Assembly: GCA_963847945.1 (NCBI GenBank)
Contig: CAWKBX010000018.1
Span: forward strand, 124,001-188,000
Direction of reading: 5' to 3'
From: JANMJD01 sp963847945
GTDB taxonomy: Bacteria > Actinomycetota > Acidimicrobiia > Acidimicrobiales > Ilumatobacteraceae
Length of the DNA stretch: 64,000 nucleotides
Every line of letters starts with the position of its first letter. Position 1 is the first letter of the stretch. Both the position numbers and the translations under genes were made by a program. Shown in pieces: positions 16,490 to 25,759 of this stretch. The notes below the pieces were generated by a model that was not told the origin of the DNA, searched no databases, and worked only from the letters and a program-made list of their open reading frames with translations.

Positions 16490-17482
16490 TCAGGGCGCGC
16501 TGAGCAGGTCGGTGACGACCTGCTCGATACACCGTGTCGTTTCCGACTTGGCGACGGCCTCGCCGTAGCGCTCGACCAGCGAGATCGCCTCGATCCGGTC
16601 ACCCACCTCGTCGTACACCGCGCCGGCCACGGCAACGACGCGCACGCCGTGGGCCCGGGCTAACGCCTGCACGCCGCCGACGACTTTGCCCTCGAAGCTC
16701 TGCTCGTCGAGGAAGCCCTCGCCGGTGATCACCAGGTCGGCCGCGCGCGACGCGCTCGTCGAGTTCGAGTTCGTCGGCGAGCAGGTCGAACCCGGGCACC
16801 GAGCCGCCTCCGAGCGCGACGAGCCCGCCGGCCAGCCCGCCGGCGGCGCCGGCGCCTTCGAGCTCGCTGACATCGACGCCGAAGTCGTCGACGATACACC
16901 TGGACCAGCCGTTCGAGGCGACCGCGTGAGCAGCGCGACCTGCGCCGGCGTGGCGCCCTTCTGAGGACCGAAGACCCGCGCGGCATCGGTGAAGCGGGTG
17001 CGCACGTCGCAGGCGACGAGCAACTCGACGCCGCGCAGGCGCTGCTGGCGCGCGGATCGCCCGGAGCGCGCCGAAGCCGCCGTCGGTGGTCGCCGACCCG
17101 CCGAGGCCGACGATGATGCGCTTCGGCGCCGGCATCGAGGGCGGCGTCGATCAGCTCGCCTGTGCCGGTGGTCGAGGCCGCCATCGGGTCGTTGCCCTCG
17201 GCCCCACCGGCGAGCAGCAGCCCCGAGGCCTGCGCCATCTCGATGATCGCGGTGCGCCCCGGTCGATCCGCCACGGGGCGTTGACGGGGTCGCCAAGGGG
17301 CCCGGTGACGACGGTGTGGCGGTTGGGCCCGCCGAACGCCTCGAGCCAGCCCTCGCCGCCGTCCGAGACGGGCGCGGGTCACAGGTGTGGCCCGTCGGCC
17401 TCGGCCGCCGCCGCGATGGCTCGGCGACTTCGGCGGCCGTGGCGGTGCCGCGGAACTTGTCGACGGCCGCGAGGATGCGCAT
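16490..17482 (-). pseudogene. Glycerate kinase, broken by several frameshifts (possibly sequencing errors)
   Basis: Pieces in all three minus-strand frames line up in order with a glycerate kinase (GlxK/GarK family). They are MRILAAVDKFRGTATAAEVA at the ATG 17482, MPAPKRIIVGLGGSATTDGG near 17130, LLVACDVRTRFTDAARVFGP near 17000, DDFGVDVSELEGAGAAGGLA near 16890, and the intact C-terminus (LVITGEGFLDEQSFEGKVVG ... VVAVAGAVYDEVGDRIEAIS) to 16490. Each family motif is present, but the frame changes at least four times. The enzyme phosphorylates glycerate. Because the protein motifs are undamaged between shifts, uncorrected indels are more likely than long decay. Confidence 0.72.
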
Positions 17483-17497
17483 CGTTCACGCTGACGC

Positions 17498-18143
17498 TCA
17501 GCCCGTGCGCCGAACTGGCGGTCGCCGGCGTCGCCGAGGCCGGGCACGATGAACGCCTGCTCGTTGAGGTGGCTGTCGACCGAGGCGGTGACGATCGTGA
17601 GGCCGATCCCGGTCTGCGCGCAGTCGCTCGATGCCCTCGGGCGCGGCGAGCACGCACACCACGATGATCGGCTCGGGGGCACCGCGGTCGAGTAGCAGTT
17701 GGCAGGTGTGATCGAGCGAGCCGCCGGTGGCCAGCATCGGGTCGAGCACGATGCACGGGCGGCCGCTCGAGTCGCTGCGGGCAATTTGATGACGTAGGAC
17801 CGGAGCGAAGGTCTCCTCGTCGCGGGCCATGCCGACGAAGCCGGCACTCGGCATCGGGAAGCAGGCGGAACGCACTGGGCAGCAGCCCGAGCCCGGCCCG
17901 CAGGACCGGGACCAGCAGCGGATTGGGTCTCGAGCCGCCGCCCGGGTGCCGGCCCGAGCGGGGTGGTCACCGTCCATCGACCGTCGGGAGATCGACGGGT
18001 CGCCTCGTAGACCAGCATCGCTGCCGAGATCGTCGAGGGCATGACGGAACCGCCGAGTTCGGCGTGGTCGCGATTCGCGCAGCACCCGGAGGCGCTCGGC
18101 GGCGAGGGGATGGTCGACGACGATGCACGGTCACGACGCTCAC
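17498..18143 (-). pseudogene. upp: Uracil phosphoribosyltransferase, frameshifted
   Basis: UPRT motifs appear in order but in different frames: VVDHPLAAERLRVLRESRPR near 18120, AAMLVYEATRRSPDGRWTVT near 18020, LLVPVLRAGLGLLPS near 17900, and DSSGRPCIVLDPMLATGGSL (the PRPP loop) near 17760. VCVLAAPEGIERLRAD and finally DSHLNEQAFIVPGLGDAGDR near 17560 complete the set. At least four shifts are needed. The GTG at 18143 (VSVVTV) is the likely start, and the TGA at 17498 the likely stop. The enzyme converts uracil and PRPP to UMP and fits with the udk-like, cdd and adenosine deaminase genes nearby. Sequencing indels are the favoured cause. Confidence 0.72.
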
Positions 18144-18184
18144 GGGCGCCGATCCTGCACGGCGGCTGCGCCCGCCGGGCACCA

Positions 18185-20711
18185 TCACGGCCTGACTCGC
18201 TGACGCCCGGTCGGTCGGTATTCGCTTCGGCTCATGGGCGAGATCATCGCGCGGCGCAGCGCTCGACGACCGCGCCGGCTGGGGCGGAAGCCGATCAGGT
18301 AGCCCTGGCCGTAGCGGCAGCCGAGGTTCGAGCAGGGCGTCGCGCCTGTTCGGGGGTCTCGATGCCTTCGGCAACGACCTCCAGGCCGAGGCGTCGGGCG
18401 AGGACTGATGATCGAGCCGGTGATCGCCAACGCCGTCGGGTCGGTGGCCAGATCGCGGATGAACGACTGGTCGATCTTGACCGTGTCGGCCGGGAGGTCG
18501 CGGAGGCGGGCGAGGCTCGAATGCCCGGTCCCGAAATCGTCGATCGCCACCCGCACGCCTGCCTGGCGCAACCGGTCGAGGGTTGCGCAGGGCGATCGCC
18601 GGGGCGCCGCCGAGCCGGTCCTCGACGATCTCGAAGCACAGCTCCACGGCGACGACACCGTGGCGGCGCAGTCTCGGCGAGCACGTCGTCGGCGAAGGTG
18701 CTCGTCGACGCAGGCTGGTGCCGGTGACGTTGACGTGCAGCCAGCCGACCTCGGCTGACAGCCAGACCGTCGAGCGCGGCCATCATCCGGCACGACTCGG
18801 CGAGCACCCAGCGATCGAGCGCGCCGGCGAGGTCGAGTTCGGTCGCCCGCATGACGAACTCGCTCGGGTCGATCTCGCGGCCTTCGTGCACCCAGCGGAC
18901 GAGCACCTCCATGGCGTGGACCTCGTTGGTCTCGAGGTCGACGATCGGCTGCAGGGCCACGGTCAGCCCGCCGTGGGCGATCGCCCGGTGGAGCTCGGTG
19001 GTCATCGCCAGCCGGTTGTTGGTCCGCGCTCCGATCGATGCGTCGTGCACGACGACCCGAGTCCGGCCGAGGCCCTTGGCCTGGTACATCGCCGCGTCGG
19101 CGTCGCGCACCAGCGTCTCGGCGGTCGAGCCCGGCGTGGCTGATCGCGACGCCGACGCTGGTGGTCACGAACACCTCGCGGCCGCCGAGCGTGATCGGGG
19201 CCGACAGGGCTTCGCACATCCGTTCGGCCGAGTTGCGACCGCCGCCTCGCCGACTCGCGCAGACTCGCGGGCGACGACGACGAACTCGTCGCCGCCGAAT
19301 CGGGCGAGCACGTGCTGGCGGCCCGTACGCGCCCGCTGCAGCCGGGCCGAGACCTCGCGCAGCAGGGCGTCGCCGGCGGAGTGGCCGAGGTCGTCGTTGA
19401 CCGTCTTGAACTCGTCGAGGTCGCAGAACAACACTGCCACGGTGCCCGGGCGCTGTCTCCTCGGGCGAGCGCGCTTGAGTCAACGCCTGCTGGAAGGCCG
19501 GGCGGTTGGGCAGGCCGGTGAGCGGGTCGTGGCGGGCCCGAGTGGGCGAGTTCGGCCTCGATCTCGCGCCGGGCCGGGCCATGTCGGCGACGAGCGTGTC
19601 GGCCATCGTGTCGAACGAGCGGGCCAGCGCCCGAGTTCGTCGTTCGACGAGTCGGTCGACACGGGCGGTGAGGTCGCCCGCGCTGATCGGCCGCGGCCGA
19701 ATCGGCGACCTTGCGGATCCGGCGGAGGACGAACCGAACGACGAGCGCGAGGGCACCATGCGCGAAGACGCGCGGCGACCGGCGAAGCCGATCGAGCCCG
19801 AGCGCAGCGCCCGGTTGAACGCCGGCGAACGCCTCGGCCTCGTCGATCTTGACCACCAGCGCCCACGGGGTGTTCGGGCACGTGGCGGACCGACGGCGAT
19901 GACCTGCTCGTCGCGGTAGTCGCGAGACGTCATCGTAGGTGCGCCGCAGGCCCGTAGACGGCGAGGACCGCCGGCGCACGGGTCGCGCGCCGGGACGACT
20001 GGTGGCGAAGCGGGGTGATCGGCCGGAACCGGAGGTCGGTGATGAACTGGGCGCCGTCGTCGGTCGCTTGCACGAGGTGGGCTTCGGCCGTGCGCCCGAG
20101 CTCGTCCTGCCGCCGAACAGCTCGCTGGATCGGCGCGAGGTCGAACTCGGCGACGAGATAGGCGCCGGCGGTCGCGCGTCGTCGGCGACCGGCATCGACA
20201 TGCTGGAGGTAGCGCTCGTCGTCGGCTCGACCCGGAAGCGCCGGCCGACGGCGTACGGCGCGCCGAGCTCGATCGACGGCGATCGCGGCGGCGACGTCGG
20301 CCGGCATCGTCGGCCGCGGGGCGTAGGTCGCCCGGGGACCGCCGGAGTCGGCGATGACCGCGCCCTGGCGTCGACGAGCGACAGCGGCCGACCACGCTCA
20401 GGTCGAGGTCCATCAACTGCGCACCGAGCCGCTCGATCGGCGAGCGCCGCGTCGAGGGTCGCTCGCCGACGACCGGTCGATCGCAGGCCGAGCCCGTCGG
20501 ATCTGATGGTCAGCTGCAGCCGGTCGTCGATCGGCGTCGAGTCGATCTGTCGAGCCGGTGGCGCTTCGAGATTGGCGATCGTCTCGAGGCTTCGGCGGAC
20601 CTGGTCGTGCTGGGCGGCGCGGACGGTCAGACCGGTGCCGAGGCCGATCGACGCCGAGCGCGACGAAGACGAGCGACGCCGCACGAGCAGGAACTTGCGC
20701 TTGATCGTCAT
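18185..20711 (-). pseudogene. Membrane GGDEF-EAL cyclic-di-GMP signalling protein, frameshifted
   Basis: The parts in order are an ATG at 20711 (MTIKRKFLLVRR), a long periplasmic sensor region with Cache-like pieces, and a second helix with HAMP (VVRFVLRRIRKVADSA, then SAGDLTARVDR and ARSFDTMADTLVADM near 19620). Next come a GGDEF domain (VLFCDLDEFKTVNDDLGHSA, RFGGDEFVVV near 19300) and an EAL domain (LQPIVDLETNEVHAMEVLVR near 18930, VKIDQSFIRDL, VVAEGIETPEQA near 18360, GYLIGFRPS). The signature EAL reads EVL. The frame changes roughly ten times. GGDEF domains make and EAL domains break c-di-GMP; both signature sites look intact in pieces. Indel errors are suspected. Confidence 0.72.
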
Positions 20712-20794
20712 CGGCGGGTCGCCTCGGCGCGGCGTCGGTCGCAGCGTGAGTCTGGATGGCCCGATGCAGTCACGCATCGTGCTCGGTCGAATGC

Positions 20795-21924
20795 TCAGCG
20801 TCGATGCGCAGGTGCGCCGACCTGCTCGGCTCGCAGCAGGGCATACCGGGGCTTGACCGTGCCGTTGATGATCCGCAGTCGTTCGTCGAACGGGGCGAAG
20901 GCGCTCTTCATGGCGTTGACGGTCAGCCACTCGAAGTCCTCGAGCCCGTAGCCGAACGCCGTCGATCGAGTCTGCTCGAACTCGCTGGTCATCGACGTGT
21001 CGCTCATCAGCCGGTTGTCGGTGTTGACCGTGACCCGGAACCGCAGCCGGCGGAGCAGCCCGATCGGGTGCTCGGCGATCGACGCCGACGACCCCGGTGT
21101 TGACGTTCGAGGTCGGGCAGAGCTCGAGCGGGATCCGTCGATCGCGGACGTACGAGGCCAGCCGGCCGAGCCGTTCCTCGCCGGGCTCGCCGGTGATGTC
21201 GTCGACGATCCGCACGCCGTGGCCGAGCCGTTCGGCGCCGCACCACTGCACCGCCTCCCAGATCGACGGGAGCCCGAACGCCTCGCCGGCGTGGATGGTG
21301 GCGTGGAAGTTCTCCCGCTGCGACGTACTGGAACGCGTCGAGGTGGCGGGTCGGGGGATGGCCGGCCTCGGCCCCGGCGATGTCGAAGCCGACGACGCCG
21401 GCGTCGCGCCAGCGCACCGCCAACTCGGCGATCTCCAGGCTGCGCGCCGCGGTGCGCATGGCCGAGCAGATCGCGTAGATCGTCAGATCGGTGCCGGCCG
21501 ACGCCCGGAGCGGAACCCGGCGAGCACGGCCTGCATCACCTCGTCGAGGGTGAGCCCGGCCTCGGTGTGCAGCTCGGGGGCGAAGCGCACCTCGGCGTAG
21601 ACGACGCCGTCGGCGGCGAGATCGACGGCGCACTCGTGGGCGACCCGCTCGATGGCGTCGCGGTGCTGCATCACCCCGACGGTGTGGGCGAACGTCTCGA
21701 GGTAGAGCACGAGGTCGTTGCGCTTGGCGCCGCGGTGGAACCACGTGGCCAGCTCGTCGATGTCGGTCGTCGGCAGCTGGGCGTAGCCGTACTCGCGCGG
21801 CCAGTTCGACGACCGTCGCCGGTCGCAGCCCGCCGTCGAGGTGATCGTGGAGCAGCGCCTTCGGGGCCCGGGCGAAGGCATCGGCGCGGTTCGTTGCGAC
21901 GCCGTCATGCGGTGACGTCGCCAC
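20795..21924 (-). pseudogene. add: Adenosine deaminase, copy 1, frameshifted
   Basis: The likely start is GTG 21924, giving VATSPHDGVATNRADAFARA and then LLHDHLDGGLRPATVVELAA with the metal-binding HxH. LVLYLETFAHTVGVMQ, AADGVVYAEVRFAPELH, ERLGHGVRIVDDI, LELCPTSNVNTGV and VTVNTDNRLMSDTSMTSEFE are found in order in three frames. The C-terminus (FEWLTVNAMKSAFAPFDERL) is in one frame down to 20795. The enzyme converts adenosine to inosine. A second copy lies at 22862-23922 on the other side of a PhyH gene. The start overlaps the end of the PhyH frame by about 20 bases. Confidence 0.75.
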
Positions 21925-22801
21925 TCGGTCGAGCCGGCGCAGCGGCAGGTCGGCCGGTCGTTGCAGCCAGTTCCACTCGGGGTAGTCGGCGGCGGCCGAG
22001 ATGCAGTGCACGCGAGTAGGCGTGGCGGCTCCTGGGCGACCGGTTGGCGTCGCTCCAGTGGGGGAGCAGGCCGTGGAGCACGACCAGCGTGCCGGCCGGT
22101 GACCTCGAGCGGCACCAGGTCGTCGGCGGGTCGGGCAGCGGGGTGTCGTCGAGGATCTCGAACGGGTGCCGTGCGTCGTCGTCGGCGTGCCGACCGAGCG
22201 CTGAACACCTTGCGCAGCGGCGTGCGGTGACCGCCCGGCGCCGCCCACAGGCAGCCGTTCTCGAACGTGGCGTCCTCGAGGGCGAACCAGAACCCGGTGA
22301 CCGGTGATCGGCTCGGTGTACAGGAACGTGGCGTCCTGATGGCAGCCGACCTCGCCGCCGATGCCGCGGCTGCTTGAAGATGTACATGCTCTGCAGGGCG
22401 AGGGCGTCGGCCAGCCCGAGGTCGTGCGGCCGCTCCGGCCAGATCGCGCGGTGTAGCTGAACGACTCGAACACACGGGTCGAGATCGTGCATGGCGTGGC
22501 CGAGCTTGTTGATGCGAGCGAGCCTTGTCGACCATCAGCTTGCCGTCGGCGTCGAGCGCCTCGTCCTCGAAGAAGCACCAGGTCGACGCGCCGAGGCGAA
22601 GAACTCCTCGTTCGAGGCCCGTTCCTGCTCGTCGGTGGTGAACACCGTCTTGCGGTCGCTCGGGTGCCCAGCCTCGACGAGTTCGGTCGGCCCGTCGGCG
22701 CAACGCGGCGCACGCCTCGGGTCCGACGAAGTCGGGGATGACGACGAATCCGTCGCGGTGGTAGTCGCTCGATCTGCATCGTCGGCTGAGGAAACGCCCA
22801 T
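21905..22801 (-). pseudogene. Phytanoyl-CoA dioxygenase (PhyH) family protein, frameshifted
   Basis: The N-terminus reads MGVSSADDA, then in another frame DYHRDGFVVIPDFVGPEACA, then ELVEAGHPSDRKTVFTTDEQ and FFEDEALDADGKLMVDKARS. Mid-protein QSMYIFKQ and GCHQDATFLYTEP (the HxD iron ligands) follow, and finally GTLVVLHGLLPHWSDANRSP (the distal His). PhyH enzymes are Fe(II)/2-oxoglutarate hydroxylases. At least five shifts are needed to join the pieces. It is sandwiched between two adenosine deaminase genes, so its product may act on a nucleoside-derived or co-regulated substrate, but that is a guess. Confidence 0.7.
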
Positions 22802-22861
22802 GGGTGAGGTACGTGGCCAGCTCTGCTCGCGACGGCGGCGAGCCGGACGACTGTCGCGCGA

Positions 22862-23922
22862 TCAATCGCGCTGTTTGCAACTCGCGGGGCAGAACGCCGC
22901 GTCGACCGCATTGACGACGAGCTGTTCGATCTCGGCCCAGGAGAGGTCGAACACCGAGGTGACCGCGGCGCAAGCTCGCCGCTCGGCGACACGTCCGACA
23001 TCAGCCGGTTGTCGGTGTTCACGCCGACGTTGAACCCGAGGCGCAGGAGCTTGGCGATCGGATGCTCGGCCGAGCGTCGGCACCGCGCCGATCTGCACGT
23101 GGCAGGTGGGCGCCATCTCGAGGTGGATCCGGTGGTCGAAGACGTAGCGGGCGACCTGGCCGAGGATCGCCTGCCCGTTGGGGGTGAGCAGGATGTCGGT
23201 GGCCAGCCGGACGCCGTGGCCGATACGGTGGGCGCCCTGGGCGAGGGCGTCGTCGATCAGCTCGATGTCGGGCGGCTCGCTGGCGTGGATCGTGAGGTTG
23301 AGCAGCTCGCGACGGGCGATCGCCAGCGCCTCGGCGTGCAGCGACGGCGGGAACCCGGTCTCGGCGCCGGCGAGATCGAAGGCGACGACCTTCGGCTCGC
23401 GGAAGCGCATCCGCTCGACGCAGGTCGACGATCTCCGACGCGATCGATCGCGGTGCGCATCGCGCAGCAGATCACGTTGACCGTGATCGGCGTGCCGCGC
23501 TGCAGGTCGCCGCTCGCTCGCCGCGGCGCAGGCCGTCGGCCGACCGCCTCGACGATCGGCTTCGAGCGGCGAGGCCGCCGTCCGTTGGTGGAGCTCGGGG
23601 GCGAAGCGGATCTCGGCGTAGACCACGCCGTCGGCGGCCAGGTCGATCGACCGCCTCATAGGCGACCCGCTCGATGGCCGACTCGGTCTGCATCACGGCG
23701 AGGGTGTGCTCGAACGTGGCGAGGTACTGGATGATGTCCTGGTCTCGGCGCCGGCCGTGAACCAGGCCTGCAGCTCGGCCGGGTCGGTCGTCGGAAGGCG
23801 AGGTCCAGCCGATCTCGTCGGCCAGCTCGATCACCGTCGTCGGTCGCAGCCCGCCGTCGAGATGGTCGTGGAGCAGCACCTTGGGCAGTGCCCGCAGCAC
23901 GTCGAGGGGAGTGGTCGGCCAT
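22862..23922 (-). pseudogene. Adenosine deaminase, copy 2, frameshifted
   Basis: ATG 23922 gives MADHS, and then a one-base shift at a CCCC run leads into PLDVLRALPKVLLHDHLDGG, so a missing C is the simplest explanation. DIIQYLATFEHTLAVMQTES, AADGVVYAEIRFAPELH, VVAFDLAGAETGFPPSLHAE, AHRIGHGVRLATDILLTPNG and LEMAPTCHVQIGAVPTL follow in mixed frames. The end, SWAEIEQLVVNAVDAAFCPA, closes at 22862. The sequence differs clearly from copy 1, so it is a paralogue rather than an assembly duplicate. Confidence 0.74.
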
Positions 23923-23959
23923 TTCCCAAGTCTCGCAGCTCGATCCCCAGGTCACTCCG

Positions 23960-24361
23960 TCAATCGGGTACGGCCAGCGAAGTTCGACGAGTCGGGAAAC
24001 GCGCCGGGAGCAACTCGGCCAGCGTACGAATCGTCCCATCGCCATTGACCAGGCAGTCCGCGCCCCCGTGCTCCCACAGCAGCTGGCGGCATCGGCCGCA
24101 TGGGGTGACCGACTCGCCGTTGCCGACCGTGGCCACGGCAACCAGTCGCCCGCCGCCGCCCATCATCAACTGACCGATGAGGGTGCACTCGGCGCACAGG
24201 GTCAATCCGTATGACGCGTTCTCGATGTTGCAGCCGCTGATCAACCGTCCATCGTCGACCAGCGCGGCCGCCCCCACGTGATAGTTCGAGTACGGCGCAT
24301 AGGCGCGCTCGGCGGCGGCGAGCGCGAGGTCGCGAAGGGTGTCCCAATCGATGGTCATCAA
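23960..24361 (-). CDS. cdd: Cytidine deaminase
   Basis: This intact 133-residue protein has the zinc site Cys56-Ala-Glu58 (TLCAECT) and PCGRC with Cys88 and Cys91. YAPYSNYHVGAAA and SGCNIENASYG bind the ribose. It deaminates cytidine and deoxycytidine to uridine forms in pyrimidine salvage. Two adjacent ATG codons (24361, 24358) are possible starts. It marks the right-hand end of the frameshift-rich block: its own frame is clean, while every gene from 16490 to 23922 is broken. Confidence 0.92.
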   Translation of the reverse strand: MMTIDWDTLRDLALAAAERAYAPYSNYHVGAAALVDDGRLISGCNIENASYGLTLCAECTLIGQLMMGGGGRLVAVATVGNGESVTPCGRCRQLLWEHGGADCLVNGDGTIRTLAELLPARFPTRRTSLAVPD

Positions 24362-24415
24362 CCGCGACGGTAGCGGGCACAGCTCGTCGTCCGCCGCCGC
24401 TCAGGCCAATGTGAC

Positions 24416-25117
24416 TCAGCTGCCGAACACCGAGGGGTCGAGACCGCAATCAGCGGCGGCCTTGTTGGCGAGCTCATCCTGCGACGGATCGGTGTCGTCG
24501 GAGTTGAGCGACCGTAGGAATTCGTCGGCGCCGAGGGCCTCGATCATCTTGTCGGTGAAACACTCAGCGGTCTCGCGGGTGCCGGCGCCCGAGGCGGTCA
24601 ACCCGTCGATGAGCACCGATCGCGCCGATTCGAGCGAGTCGAAGTTGATCTCGGGGCTCGCGGTGGTCTGGGGGTTCATGCCCGACAGATCGATCTTGCA
24701 GTCGGTGAACACCGTCATGATCCCGGCGATCTGAGTGCTGTCGAGCTGGCCGGTGTTGAGCTTGGCCAGTTCCTCGATCCCGCCGGCTTCGGCGAGCAGC
24801 CCATCACCGACGCACGCCTGCTGAGCCTGATCGAGTTCGAGCCCGAGGCTCGTGGCGATCGCCGAGCCCAAGGTGGCTCCGAGGTTCGCCGGATCGTCGG
24901 CGGCTACTTCGGTGACGGCCACCACGGTGGTGGTCGGCGCAACCGTCGTGGGGACGGCCGTCGTGGGCGGAGCGGTCGTCTCGACGGGGGCGGCCGTCGT
25001 CGCTACTTCGGTCGATTTCGACGTCGTTGCGCTTCCACCGCACGCGCTGATGAAGCCCAGCGCCGAGATGATCGCAACGTTTCGCCAGGTGGTCGAGTGC
25101 AACACGAGGTCCCGCAT
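24416..25117 (-). CDS. Predicted lipoprotein, function unknown
   Basis: The 233-residue product has a signal peptide ending in a lipobox (LGFISAC, Cys about 26), then a Thr/Ala/Pro-rich linker (TTAAPVETTAPPTTAVPTTV). A helical domain of about 160 residues follows with four Cys (ACVGDGLL, TDCKIDL, AECFTDKM, ADCGLDPS), likely two disulfides outside the membrane. ECFTDKMIEALGADEFLRSL resembles small secreted Cys-containing domains that are frequent in this group, but I cannot name a family with confidence. No neighbour on the same strand explains it. Confidence 0.72.
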   Translation of the reverse strand: MRDLVLHSTTWRNVAIISALGFISACGGSATTSKSTEVATTAAPVETTAPPTTAVPTTVAPTTTVVAVTEVAADDPANLGATLGSAIATSLGLELDQAQQACVGDGLLAEAGGIEELAKLNTGQLDSTQIAGIMTVFTDCKIDLSGMNPQTTASPEINFDSLESARSVLIDGLTASGAGTRETAECFTDKMIEALGADEFLRSLNSDDTDPSQDELANKAAADCGLDPSVFGS

Positions 25118-25260
25118 TTCCGGCCGTCGAGTCGACGCCCTGTCCGTGAGTGACGAAAGACATTCCGTCAGTGAGGAAACAAAATGTAGTTGATCGGTCG
25201 AACGCGGTGCGGTCGTTCCTGAAATGTCTTTCGGCGGGTACCTCGACCGGCCCTCGGCGC

Positions 25261-25300
25261 GGTCATCGCCTGGCGACCGCGGTCATAGCCTGGCGAGATG
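25261..25300. repeat. 20-bp tandem repeat overlapping the queF start codon
   Basis: GGTCATCGCCTGGCGACCGC (25261-25280) is followed by GGTCATAGCCTGGCGAGATG (25281-25300). Fifteen of the first sixteen positions agree, and the second copy contains the ATG at 25298. It may be an operator or a slippage duplication. Confidence 0.5.
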
Positions 25301-25693
25301 GACAAGATCGACATCGATACCTCTGGCCTCAGGCTTCTCGGACAAACCACCCGTGAGGCGGTGGAGCACGTGGAATGCTTCGCCGCCCCCGCCAACGTGA
25401 CGATCGTGCGGTTCAGCTCCGATGAGCTGGTGTCGATCTGCCCGGTGACCAAGCAGCCCGACCTTGCCAATGTGGTCATCGAATACGTGCCCGAGCAGTT
25501 CTGTGTCGAGTCGAAGTCGTTGAAGCTGTACCTGTGGGGATTCCGCGACCGCGCCGTGTTCGCCGAGGCGCTCGCCGCCGAGATTGCCGCCGAGTTCATG
25601 ACGACGGCCAAACCGAAGCGGGTCACCGTCACGCTGACCCAGCGGCCCCGTGGTGGCATCGAAGTTCAAGCGGTCGCCGAACTCAAACGCTGA
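25298..25693 (+). CDS. queF: NADPH-dependent 7-cyano-7-deazaguanine (preQ0) reductase
   Basis: This 131-residue unimodular QueF has the catalytic Cys48 in SICPVTKQPD, with Asp55 as proton donor, and the family signature ESKSLKLYLWGFRDR (71-85). It reduces preQ0 to preQ1 for queuosine in tRNA. No other queuosine gene (queC, queD, queE, tgt, queA) is in the window, so it is isolated. The start is fixed by the family N-terminus. It is followed after 66 bases by the MBOAT gene on the same strand, with no functional link. Confidence 0.9.
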   Translation: MDKIDIDTSGLRLLGQTTREAVEHVECFAAPANVTIVRFSSDELVSICPVTKQPDLANVVIEYVPEQFCVESKSLKLYLWGFRDRAVFAEALAAEIAAEFMTTAKPKRVTVTLTQRPRGGIEVQAVAELKR

Positions 25694-25759
25694 GCGTCCC
25701 CGCCACGATGGCGGTGATCCCCGACCGCGGCGGGGCCGGACCCTACGCTTGTATGCGCT

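Noticed and set aside
16490..23922. Programmed ribosomal frameshifting as an explanation of the broken genes
   Set aside because: There are too many shifts, in both directions, in unrelated genes, and without slippery-site/pseudoknot patterns.
25298..25693. QueF as part of a 7-deazaguanine DNA-modification island
   Set aside because: No dpd genes, nuclease or other preQ0 genes are near.
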